Origin: an uncultured Lachnospiraceae bacterium
GTDB taxonomy: Bacteria > Bacillota > Clostridia > Lachnospirales > Lachnospiraceae
NCBI GenBank assembly: GCA_947628225.1
Contig: CANQYY010000010.1
Span: forward strand, 1 to 64,000
DNA: 64,000 bases
Direction of reading: 5' to 3'
Part shown: one piece after another, positions 42,690-51,300 of the stretch
Numbering within the stretch: the stretch's first letter is position 1
How the letters are laid out: the number at the start of each line of letters is the position of its first letter
The notes under the pieces: generated by a model
Databases searched by the model: none
Told to the model about the DNA's origin: nothing
What the model saw: only the letters and a program-made list of their open reading frames with translations
Translations under genes and position numbers: made by a program

Positions 42690-43460
42690 ATGAAACGATT
42701 AACAGGACGTAAAAGAAAAAGCCTTTTCGTGGCGTTGCTCCTCGTTGTCAGTCTGACGCAAATTCCCGTTCCAACAACAGGGGCGCGGGCAAAAACAAAG
42801 CTGTCTGTGACCGTGAGGGTTGACAAAAGAAAGGTAAATAAAAAAACAGTAACGATGAAAAAGGGAAGCAGTAAAAAAATCAAATTATCTGTGGCGCCAA
42901 AGCAGTCAAAACCTAAGATAAAGTACCGGTCAGACAAAAAAAGACTGGTATCCGTCAGCAGGTCGGGAAAACTAAAAGCGAAAAAGGCGGGGACGGCAAA
43001 AATAACCATTACCGTTTCCGGAAATAACCTTCCAAAAACAAAACGGTGGTTTAAGGTAAAGGTTCCCAGCCAGAGTCTTTCTCATAAAAAGGAAGACGCT
43101 TCCGTGGCCGGTATTTCCTGCACCCTTACGGTAAAGGGACAGAAATTTAAGGCGGTATTTTATAATAACAGGACGGCAGATGCACTATTAAAAAAAATGC
43201 CGATGACACTTACTATGAGCGAGCTGAATGGGAACGAGAAGTATCATTATTTTGATGCAGATTTTCCGACAAAGGAAAAATCGCCGGGGAAAATATCGGC
43301 GGGCGATATTATGCTGTACGGCTCGGATTGTCTGGTGACATTTTACAAGTCCCATAACACCTCCTATCCGTATACATCCGTGGGGAAGATTAAAGACGCC
43401 GCCGGCTTTGCCAAAGCCGTGGGAAGCGGCAGGGTGACAATTACATTCAGGAAGGGGTAA
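42690..43460 (+). CDS. Secreted cyclophilin-like fold protein with Lys-rich Ig-like domain
   Basis: A 256-residue secreted protein: signal peptide (about 1-34, ARAKTK), a Lys-rich Big_2-like domain (about 35-125: VNKKTVTMKKGSSKKIKLSV, VSVSRSGKLKAKKAGTAKITITV), then a cyclophilin-like domain (about 140-256: FKAVFYNNRTADALLKKMP, LNGNEKYHYFDADFPTKE, GDIMLYGSDCLVTFYKSHNTSYPYTSVG). The last domain is a known stand-alone family. Its role on the surface is unknown; binding of a ligand or peptide is possible. The stop is three bases before malY. Confidence 0.75.
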   Translation: MKRLTGRKRKSLFVALLLVVSLTQIPVPTTGARAKTKLSVTVRVDKRKVNKKTVTMKKGSSKKIKLSVAPKQSKPKIKYRSDKKRLVSVSRSGKLKAKKAGTAKITITVSGNNLPKTKRWFKVKVPSQSLSHKKEDASVAGISCTLTVKGQKFKAVFYNNRTADALLKKMPMTLTMSELNGNEKYHYFDADFPTKEKSPGKISAGDIMLYGSDCLVTFYKSHNTSYPYTSVGKIKDAAGFAKAVGSGRVTITFRKG

Positions 43461-43463
43461 GCG

Positions 43464-44633
43464 ATGGATTATGATTTTGACAGGAAAATAAACAGGGCGG
43501 ATAGCAATTCCCTGAAATGGGATGTTTCGGCGGGCGAATTGCCAATGTGGGTAGCGGACATGGATTTTATGACAGCGCCGGAAATCCGGGAAGCCATTTG
43601 TGCCAGGGCAGAGCAGGGGGTGTTTGGCTATACGATTCTATCCGATGCCTGGTATAAGGCGTATCAGTCCTGGTGGCAGCAGTATCATGGGTTCCGGATA
43701 GAAAAGAAATGGCTGATTTTTTGTACCGGAGTAGTTCCGGCAATTTCCAGCGCAGTAAGAAAATTCACGACACCGGGTGAAAATGTGCTGGTGCAGACGC
43801 CGGTCTATAACATCTTTTTTAACTCCATTATAAATAATGGAAGAAACGTGGCGGAGAGCCCGCTTGTCTATAGAGATGGAGCGTATTCCATAGACTTTGA
43901 CAGGCTCGAGCAGGATTTATCGAACCCGCAGACAACGATGATGATTTTGTGTAATCCCCACAATCCGGTGGGAAAGATTTGGGAAAAGGAAACACTGGCG
44001 AAGATTGGCGAACTATGCGCCAGACACCATGTAATGGTGCTTTCCGACGAAATCCATTGTGATCTGACGGCGCCGGGGAAGGAATATACTCCTTTTGCGC
44101 TGGCATCGGAAACATGCAGGGAGATCAGCATAACTGCCATTGCACCGACCAAGGCGTTTAATCTGGCGGGAATCCAGACAGCGGCGGTTGTCGTGCCGGA
44201 TAAGGCGCTGCGGCATAAAATGTGGCGGGCGCTTAACACAGATGAGGTGGCGGAGCCAAACGCCTTTGCCGTGGATGCGGCAGTGGCGGCGTTTACCAAA
44301 GGAAAACCGTGGCTGGACAGGCTGCGGGAGTATCTTCAGGGAAACAGGGAATTTGTCAGACAATATATAGAAAACGAACTGCCCCGGCTCTCCGTTGTAC
44401 CATCGGACGCCACCTATTTATTGTGGATCGACTGCAGCAGGCTGGCGGGTTCCTCTTCCGAATTTGCTGATTTTCTCAGAAAAACCACCGGACTGTATCT
44501 TTGCGAGGGAAATCAGTACGGCGGCAATGGAAACCGGTTTGTGCGCATGAATATTGCATGTCCGAGAGAACTTGTACAGGATGGCATGGAGAGGTTAAAG
44601 CAGGGAGTAAGCCTGATTGCTTACTCCCTCTGA
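43464..44633 (+). CDS. MalY/PatB-type cystathionine beta-lyase
   Basis: A 389-residue PLP enzyme of the MalY/PatB group. MWVADMDFMTAPEI starts the family; the PLP Lys is in APTKAFNLAG, with the Asp in LSDEIHCDL and NPHNPVGKIW upstream. It cleaves the C-S bond of cystathionine or related S-conjugates, giving a thiol, pyruvate and ammonia. ATG is three bases after the preceding stop. The 3' end of the gene contains an 11-bp hairpin (44602-44629) that covers the last codons. Confidence 0.93.
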   Translation: MDYDFDRKINRADSNSLKWDVSAGELPMWVADMDFMTAPEIREAICARAEQGVFGYTILSDAWYKAYQSWWQQYHGFRIEKKWLIFCTGVVPAISSAVRKFTTPGENVLVQTPVYNIFFNSIINNGRNVAESPLVYRDGAYSIDFDRLEQDLSNPQTTMMILCNPHNPVGKIWEKETLAKIGELCARHHVMVLSDEIHCDLTAPGKEYTPFALASETCREISITAIAPTKAFNLAGIQTAAVVVPDKALRHKMWRALNTDEVAEPNAFAVDAAVAAFTKGKPWLDRLREYLQGNREFVRQYIENELPRLSVVPSDATYLLWIDCSRLAGSSSEFADFLRKTTGLYLCEGNQYGGNGNRFVRMNIACPRELVQDGMERLKQGVSLIAYSL

Positions 44634-44663
44634 TTTGATAGCGCTGCCGTCTGCCCCGGTTCT

Positions 44664-45608
44664 TTATGACCAGAGGTGCAGTGTATAGCTATCCCAGTAC
44701 ATTTCTTTCTTCCAATGGAAATCCCCCAGTTCGCCTTTTACTTTCCCATCCAGCTTCAGTTCCTTCACCAGTGAGAGGGAATCGCTGCGGTTTCCTGTCA
44801 GAGTTGTCAGAAGCGCTGCCGCTTTATTTTTTACTTTGTCCGGAAAGAAGTCTTTATCCTTATCCTCTTCATATGAACTTTTTATATACAGCTCCTGAAT
44901 CTTCTGGTCTTTCAGGAAAGCAACGATGTCTGCCTCATATTCCTGCTCCAACACGATGCCATCCACAGCGCCGCCGCAGCAGATTACCTTGTTTACATAT
45001 AGCTGATTGGCAAGGAAGGTATCTGCCAGTCCAAAATAACGCTCCGGCCCAAAAGCCATAATATCCGGCACACGGATTTCAATCTCGTAATCGCTCTCCT
45101 TCTCCTCATCATAATCAGAAGAAATCTTGTAGCCCTGTTTTGTCATGATGTTCCAATATGCGCCCTTGCAATTTTGCAGTTCTTTTAGGCCAAGCGCTGC
45201 CATGCGGTTACAAAATTCTTTTTCCTCCTGTTCAGAAGTAAAGGTAATGGAGGCGGATAACTCCCTCATTTTTTCCTTTTTGGGATCCATTCCCTTCTGC
45301 GCGTTCCGCAGCCATTTTTTTGGCGACGCCGTTTTTTCATCTGCGCTCTCTACCAGAATAGGTATCTTTTTTTCATCGCATATCTTCTCTATCTGGGTAA
45401 ATAACTGCACGATCTTTTTGATATTATCTAACCGATAGGACCATTTGCCGCTATCTTCTCGGGGCAGTTCTGCCGCCATTTTCTGAAACTGCTCCGCCGT
45501 ATCGATTCTGGCGCTATCTGACATATCAGCATAACGAAGGACACCCTCTGTCCCACAGCCTGTAAGCAAACCTATCATAAGACAGCATAGTATTATTTTC
45601 TTTATCAT
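44664..45608 (-). CDS. Lipoprotein of the GntR-ABC operon
   Basis: A 314-residue lipoprotein with a signal peptide ending in LLTGC (Cys about 18). The body is acidic and helical with no family I recognise. It follows the permease gene by 12 bases in the same operon, which suggests a role with the ABC transporter, for example as sensor or processing partner. ATG at 45608 is preferred to the TTG six bases upstream because GGGGG lies near it. Confidence 0.6.
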   Translation of the reverse strand: MIKKIILCCLMIGLLTGCGTEGVLRYADMSDSARIDTAEQFQKMAAELPREDSGKWSYRLDNIKKIVQLFTQIEKICDEKKIPILVESADEKTASPKKWLRNAQKGMDPKKEKMRELSASITFTSEQEEKEFCNRMAALGLKELQNCKGAYWNIMTKQGYKISSDYDEEKESDYEIEIRVPDIMAFGPERYFGLADTFLANQLYVNKVICCGGAVDGIVLEQEYEADIVAFLKDQKIQELYIKSSYEEDKDKDFFPDKVKNKAAALLTTLTGNRSDSLSLVKELKLDGKVKGELGDFHWKKEMYWDSYTLHLWS

Positions 45609-45620
45609 ATCCAATACCCC

Positions 45621-46748
45621 CTAACGCCTGTTTATTCGGAAAATTTTCTGCCAGAGTACATACAAAGGGACTGCTGACGCCGCCTGTACAAATAACCGCA
45701 GAAAAACCTGATCTATCAAATCCTGAGACAGCCCCATAATCAGCCATATCACAGTCAGGAGTAACAGTGACACAGGGAAGGAAAAAAAGAAAGCCATTCC
45801 GCCGCTGATCAGCGCCCGCGCCCATCTGTCCGGAATCAGTTTGCCGGATTTCGCGGCATCCCGCCGGCCATTAACAAAGAACGCCAGCAGGGAACTGGCA
45901 AAGAAGACAACTGCCAGTATGCTGAGAACGATATTGACCGAGCCATAATCGTCGATATGGCTAACGTCTGCATATGCTCCCCAATTCATATCGCCTGGCG
46001 TGATACCTGTGTATTCATAAGTACTTCCATACCCGTCCCCTAACAGTCCGCATACTCCCTGGAACAGTCCCGGGTAAGAGGAAAACAGATCCGGGGGGTT
46101 TTGAATATAAGAATCGATCATAAAAAACAGCGATACCGGAGCGGCAAGCGCGCCAATGCAAATCAAGACTGCCGTTACTCCTTCTGTCACCAGACTGTGG
46201 ACAGCCGCCGCCACTGCGTAGACAGCCAGCATAAGGAGCCATAACGTTAAAACGGCTCGCAGCGTATGCATCCAGGTATCATTGGCCGCTATGAGCTTCC
46301 ATGCCGGAATCAACAGATACGGCTTGATATAGGCTTCATAGTACACTCCGCGGAGCGCAAACACCCCCACAGCAAATACGGCGCAAATAATTGTAAGAAC
46401 GGAACAGCCCATGATAAATTTCACGGCAAAACTCTCCCTCTGTGTAAAGGGAAGGGAGAGTATATATTCTCTCCGATTTTTCTTATGAAAGTCAGAAAAC
46501 TGGAATACCGCCATTACCAGCACCGCCAGAATTGCCAATGGCGAAAAATCAGAAAGTTCGTTTATTAAAATGGAGCCAAATCCTTCGCCGTTATCTCCCA
46601 TCACGACTACATCCACTAAACTCACAAGATGATTATTACATTGCCAGGACAAAAGGAAAACCACGCCCAGACAACACGCAAGACCGGCGAGCAGAAACCA
46701 GCGCATCATCTTCCACTCATGATAAAACAAGGCCTTTTTTCTATTCAT
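45621..46748 (-). CDS. ABC-2 type permease
   Basis: A 375-residue membrane protein with a cytosolic start (KKALFYHEWKMMRWF) and six predicted helices: about 18-38, 70-88, 112-140, 165-200, 215-240, 290-350. It pairs with the ATPase just upstream to make an exporter. The ATG overlaps the end of the ATPase gene by eight bases and has GGGAGG eight bases upstream. Part of a YtrA-type regulated operon as in Bacillus ytrABCDEF. Confidence 0.82.
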   Translation of the reverse strand: MNRKKALFYHEWKMMRWFLLAGLACCLGVVFLLSWQCNNHLVSLVDVVVMGDNGEGFGSILINELSDFSPLAILAVLVMAVFQFSDFHKKNRREYILSLPFTQRESFAVKFIMGCSVLTIICAVFAVGVFALRGVYYEAYIKPYLLIPAWKLIAANDTWMHTLRAVLTLWLLMLAVYAVAAAVHSLVTEGVTAVLICIGALAAPVSLFFMIDSYIQNPPDLFSSYPGLFQGVCGLLGDGYGSTYEYTGITPGDMNWGAYADVSHIDDYGSVNIVLSILAVVFFASSLLAFFVNGRRDAAKSGKLIPDRWARALISGGMAFFFSFPVSLLLLTVIWLIMGLSQDLIDQVFLRLFVQAASAVPLYVLWQKIFRINRR

Positions 46749-47649
46749 GGCACTCACCTCCCACGGTTATTTTTTCTTCCCGGTTTATATAAATAAAACT
46801 TTCTTCCAGTCCGACCGGCATTTCCTCGGCCAGCACCGCCCCTAACGCCTTCATCTCTTCTAAAAATCCTTCCTTATTATTTTCCATCACGACCGTATAG
46901 ACGCTTCCCACATTAGACATGTGGAGAATATCCTTTCTGGCATACAGCCCCTTTGGCGCTCCCGATGGAAATACCAGCTGATATTTGGCAATCTGTCCCG
47001 TCACTTCTTCCAGGCTGTCATCAATCTCCACTCTGCCATTGCAGATCATCGTGACCGAATCGCAGATCTTTTCCAGATCGCTGAGCTGATGAGAAGAAAT
47101 GACCACTGTCATCTCGTCATTTTCCACGGCGCTTACCAGACAATCCAGCAGCTCCTTTTTTGCCATTGCATCCAGTCCTGCCGTCGGCTCATCCAGTACC
47201 ATGATCTCCGGATGTCTTGCCATGTTTAGAACAAAACTTGCCCTCATCTGCTGTCCCTTTGACATCTGGCTCACTTTTTTATTCTGATCTACCAGAAATA
47301 TGCCGGACAGACTCTCATAATCCTGCATGCTGAATCCCGGGTAAATCATCTGATAAAACTTCGCAATCTGCTTTATGCGGTAGTTATGGAACATTTGATT
47401 TGTGTCTGCCACATAGCCAATCCTGCTCTTTTTTTCTACATTATTATAAACCGGTTCCCCATCGACCAGCACTTCTCCCGCATCGGTGGGGAAAATGCCC
47501 GTCAGACATTTGATGATCGTCGTCTTACCGGAACCATTGTGGCCGATCAGTCCGTGAATGCTTCCCTTTTCCACCCGCATGTCAATATCCTGCACGGCAT
47601 AACCATGACGGTCATCATATCCTTTACAAAGTCCTTTTACTTCAATCAT
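46741..47649 (-). CDS. ABC transporter ATP-binding protein
   Basis: A 302-residue ATPase. Walker A is GHNGSGKTT, the signature VSQMSKGQQMR, Walker B IMVLDEPTAGLD and the switch His in VVISSHQLSDLE. The C-terminal 90 residues extend beyond the core. It is translated from ATG four bases inside the GntR gene end (ATGA). Together with the permease it forms a small export system, perhaps for a cell-envelope-active compound, by analogy with YtrB. Confidence 0.92.
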   Translation of the reverse strand: MIEVKGLCKGYDDRHGYAVQDIDMRVEKGSIHGLIGHNGSGKTTIIKCLTGIFPTDAGEVLVDGEPVYNNVEKKSRIGYVADTNQMFHNYRIKQIAKFYQMIYPGFSMQDYESLSGIFLVDQNKKVSQMSKGQQMRASFVLNMARHPEIMVLDEPTAGLDAMAKKELLDCLVSAVENDEMTVVISSHQLSDLEKICDSVTMICNGRVEIDDSLEEVTGQIAKYQLVFPSGAPKGLYARKDILHMSNVGSVYTVVMENNKEGFLEEMKALGAVLAEEMPVGLEESFIYINREEKITVGGECHE

Positions 47650-48038
47650 TTTTCATCCCCTCCTCCTTTCAATTCGGTAAAAATTTCTTCTACCAGCTTT
47701 AGAATACGGGGTTTATCCCAACCCTGATAGATAAGCTCCATACATTGCGCCTTCAAGTCTTCCTTTACCTTTTTGATCACTTCCTCGTCCTCCTTAAAAT
47801 CGCCTTTTCCCGCGATAAAGGTTCCTTTCCCCCGCACGGTTTCTATCACATGTCTGCGCTCCAGCTCGCGGTAGGCCTTTGCCACCGTCCCCGGCGTTAT
47901 CTCCAGCTGCAACGCCAGTTTACGGACAGAAGGAATCGCATCACCCTGACGCAGATACCCCTGCAGGACCATATACTTATACTGCGTCACGATTTGCTCA
48001 TAGATGGGGACGCTGCTGTGGAAATTTAGCTGTATCAT
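47646..48038 (-). CDS. GntR-family regulator, YtrA subfamily
   Basis: A 130-residue regulator with a GntR winged helix (about 10-75: VPIYEQIVTQYKYMVLQGYLRQGDAIPSVRKLALQLEITPGTVAKAYRELERRHVI) and a short two-helix C-terminal part, as in YtrA. It is the first gene of the operon, next to a near-perfect palindrome that overlaps the promoter, so autoregulation is likely. In Bacillus the YtrA regulon responds to cell-wall-active antibiotics. Confidence 0.9.
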   Translation of the reverse strand: MIQLNFHSSVPIYEQIVTQYKYMVLQGYLRQGDAIPSVRKLALQLEITPGTVAKAYRELERRHVIETVRGKGTFIAGKGDFKEDEEVIKKVKEDLKAQCMELIYQGWDKPRILKLVEEIFTELKGGGDEK

Positions 48039-48090
48039 ATCACTCCTCCCTTCCGGAGAGATTTATACGCTCTCCCTGTTGAATATCTTA

Positions 48091-48161
48091 TGTATCAACT
48101 GTACCATATCAACTAGTACAGTTGATACACTCAGTATATACTCCGGTTTTTGTTTTGTCAA
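48091..48161 (-). promoter_or_regulatory. Promoter and GntR operator of the ABC operon
   Basis: On the minus strand TTGACA (48161-48156) and TATACT (48138-48133) are 17 bases apart. Immediately downstream is TGTATCAACTGTAC (48091-48104) paired with GTACAGTTGATACA (48116-48129), a perfect 14-bp inverted repeat around 11 bases. It covers the predicted start site and would let a bound GntR dimer block transcription. Confidence 0.88.
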
Positions 48162-48244
48162 CCTTAATTTTATAAATAATGAAAAAAACCATAGTTATCC
48201 GGAAATGGTAATAAATACATAACTGTCGTTCTTGCTTTTATCGG

Positions 48245-48276
48245 AATCTTTGTATATAATCTTTGTATATTATAAT
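48245..48276 (+). promoter_or_regulatory. Promoter region with tandem 13-bp repeat, before the Cys-rich protein gene
   Basis: AATCTTTGTATAT occurs twice in a row (48245-48257 and 48258-48270), then TATAATG. TATAAT at 48271-48276 is a perfect -10 with CTTTGT in the -35 place. The first TATAAT (48255-48260) arises at the repeat junction, giving a second, weaker candidate. The start codon is 33 bases downstream. Confidence 0.55.
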
Positions 48277-48309
48277 GTGGTTATTTTTCAATATAGGGAG
48301 GAATATATT

Positions 48310-51300
48310 ATGAAACAATATAGGAAAAGGGGATTGGCGGCGCTGTTGTGCGCTGCGATGGCATTTCAGCTTGCGGTGTCGCCGGCGGCAAAGAGCGCAA
48401 CGGCGGCGTCGGCGGATATGACCAGGCCGGTCATCACGATTACGCCGGTAAATGGCCATTACAATGGCAAAATGTACTGTGAGGCTCCCGCTATTACGGT
48501 GCATGATGACGGCGGCAACCTGATATCGGTGGTTGCATCCACGGATTACGCTTCGGCAAAGGGAACGATTACAGATGGGACTGACTGCACGGTTTCGATT
48601 GAGGGACTAAAGGGTTCTTCCTGGACGGTCACGGCGATAGACGGCGCCGGAAATGAAGCAATCGAAAAATTTTATGTCGGCCACCAACCGGCCGGCCGTC
48701 AAATTGTAGATATTGCTCCGACCTGTACGAAACCGGGAACCTATACTGCATATTCTAATTGTGCGAACTGCGGCGAGAGATTTGTCTTTTATTCTTATAA
48801 TATTCCCGAAGCTCTGGGACACGAGGCAGATATGGATAAGCCGCAGGAGATCACTCCCTGCGGAACAAACTCCGAAACGATTACCGTTTATCCGTGTATT
48901 CGCTGTCAGGCGCTTTTGACAAAGGAAGGCGCGGTTTATGCTGTAGAGGATGGAGAAGGGCACCTCTGGGAGTCAAAGAAGGATCATCCCTCCTGTGAAG
49001 TGACCGGGACTACCTATGAGGAATGTACAAGATGTAAGGTTACCCGAAATGTGGAAACGATTCCTGCCAGCGGACACTCCTACGGAAACTGGAGCGTTAC
49101 CAAAAAGGCGGAATGCGGCACTAATACGCCGGGCGAAAAAGAGCGTTCCTGTACAAAGTGCGGCGCAAAAGATACACAGATTGTTGCGGCAGAACATACC
49201 TGGTCAGAGCGCATGGAGCTGAAGGCAGCTACCTGTACCGAAGCGGGATATACCGGATTTAAATGTACGGTATGTAATCAGGAGAATCCGGAACATCATA
49301 TAGAAATTGCAGCCCTTGGACACAGCTACGAGGATGATGGGGACTGTACCACAGAGTCGGTCTGCAGCCGAAAGGGATGCGGCAGGAAGCTGCCGGCGAC
49401 ACAGCATAAATGGGGCGAATACGATCACGATCAGAACGGACACTGGCAGAAATGCGCCAACGAGGGCTGCACGAAGACGACAAAAGACATTACCGGCGCG
49501 GCAGAAGCTCACAGTAATGCGCCGGAAAATAAGGATTGTACCAGTTCCTGGGATTGTCCGGTCTGCGGATATCAGGTAAAAGGGTATGCAAGCCATACAT
49601 TTGACGGCACATGGAAGAGCGACGGAACCTACCACTGGCAGGAGTGCACACGGGAGGGCTGCACCTATCAGCAGAAAAAAGGAGCGCATACCGGAGGGGA
49701 TGACGGGGACTGCACCACGGCGTGGAAGTGTAAGACCTGTAAGGCAACATTGCGGGAAGCTGCGGAGCACAAATGGAGCGAAAACTATAGCCATATGGTA
49801 AACAGCCACCGGAGGTACTGCACTAATCCCGGCTGTAATAAGTCAACCGATCTGGGAGAGCATATATATACTACGGAAACGGGCGACTGCACGAAGAGCG
49901 TGATTTGTGCAGTATGCGATTATGTGGCGATCCATGGGGAATCCGGACATCGTTTTGTGAATGCAGCTTATCATGGAAATGAAACGGGGCACTGGCAGGA
50001 GTGCACTAACAAGAATTGCAAGATTAAGAGCAAAGTTACCGCTCATACCGGTGGGACAGCGACTTGCCGGGATCAAGCCGTCTGTGAAACCTGCCGGATG
50101 CCTTACGGGGAATTAAACCCGCAGAATCATACGGGCGGCGTTGAAATCGTAAGGCAGAAGGCGGCTACCGTAGAAGAGGACGGCTATACGGGAGATGAAG
50201 TCTGCTTAAGCTGCAAGGCTGTTGTGAAAGAAGGCAAAAAAATCCCGAAACTGGAAAATGCCTGCACCCATAACTGGGAGATTAAATACGATGATATAAA
50301 ATCCTGGGAGCATTGCACGATCTGTTATGCCTTCCAGAAGGAGAAAGACCATACCTTTATCAAATGGCTGAACGACGCTGCGGAGCATTGGCAGCAGTGC
50401 GAATATTGTGAGCACATGACACATCATTCTCCGCACATAATGGATACGAGCGCCGATGATAAGAACTGTAATACGCCGGTTGCCTGCAAGGATTGTCAGT
50501 ATACGATGATTGCGGCGAAAGAGCATGTGTTTGGAAACACCTGGGCGTATGACGAGGATGGCCATTGGCATGTCTGCATCAATGACAACTGTGAGCAGAC
50601 CAGTGAGGAACTCCCGCATAATGCTAAGGATGATGGGGACTGTACCACAGCGCTTATCTGTAAAGACTGTGGGCATACGCTGATGGATGCCCAGACAGAA
50701 CACAACTGGTCTTCTGTTTGGAAATCAGATGCGAAAGGTCATTATCAGGAATGTCAAAACGATGGCTGTACAAAGAAACAGTATCAAAATCATAAGGCGG
50801 CGGCGGACGACGGTCTGTGCACAACGCCGAAGGTATGTGAAGTCTGCGAATGGGTAATGCAGGAGGGCGCGGCCAGTCACAATTTTGGCGACTATAGCCA
50901 GTACCAGCATGATGAGAGCGGCCACTGGCATATGTGCCAGACACCCGGATGTACAGGACGCAGCCCGGAGGTGGCACATTCCGGAGGAAAGGCTACCTGC
51001 GCCCATGCGGCTGTCTGCGATATTTGCCACCAGAGCTACGGCGGGAAAGATCCGGAGCAACATGACGGTGGTGTGGAAATCCGTAATTATGAGGCGCCAA
51101 CAGAAAAAAAGGATGGCTACAGTGGAGATACGTATTGTATAGGATGCGGACTTTTGATAGCTACCGGCAAGATGCTTAACAAGCTGCCGGCGGGCCATAC
51201 CCACGTTTTTGATTATAATAAAGAGAACGGCATTTACGCATCGGATGATATTCATCACTGGTTGGAGTGCCCCTGTGGAGAGCGCGAAGAAGTGACCGAG

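Noticed and set aside
44602..44629. Hairpin in the last codons of the MalY-like gene as a terminator
   Set aside because: There is no T run on either strand after the stem, so termination is unsupported.
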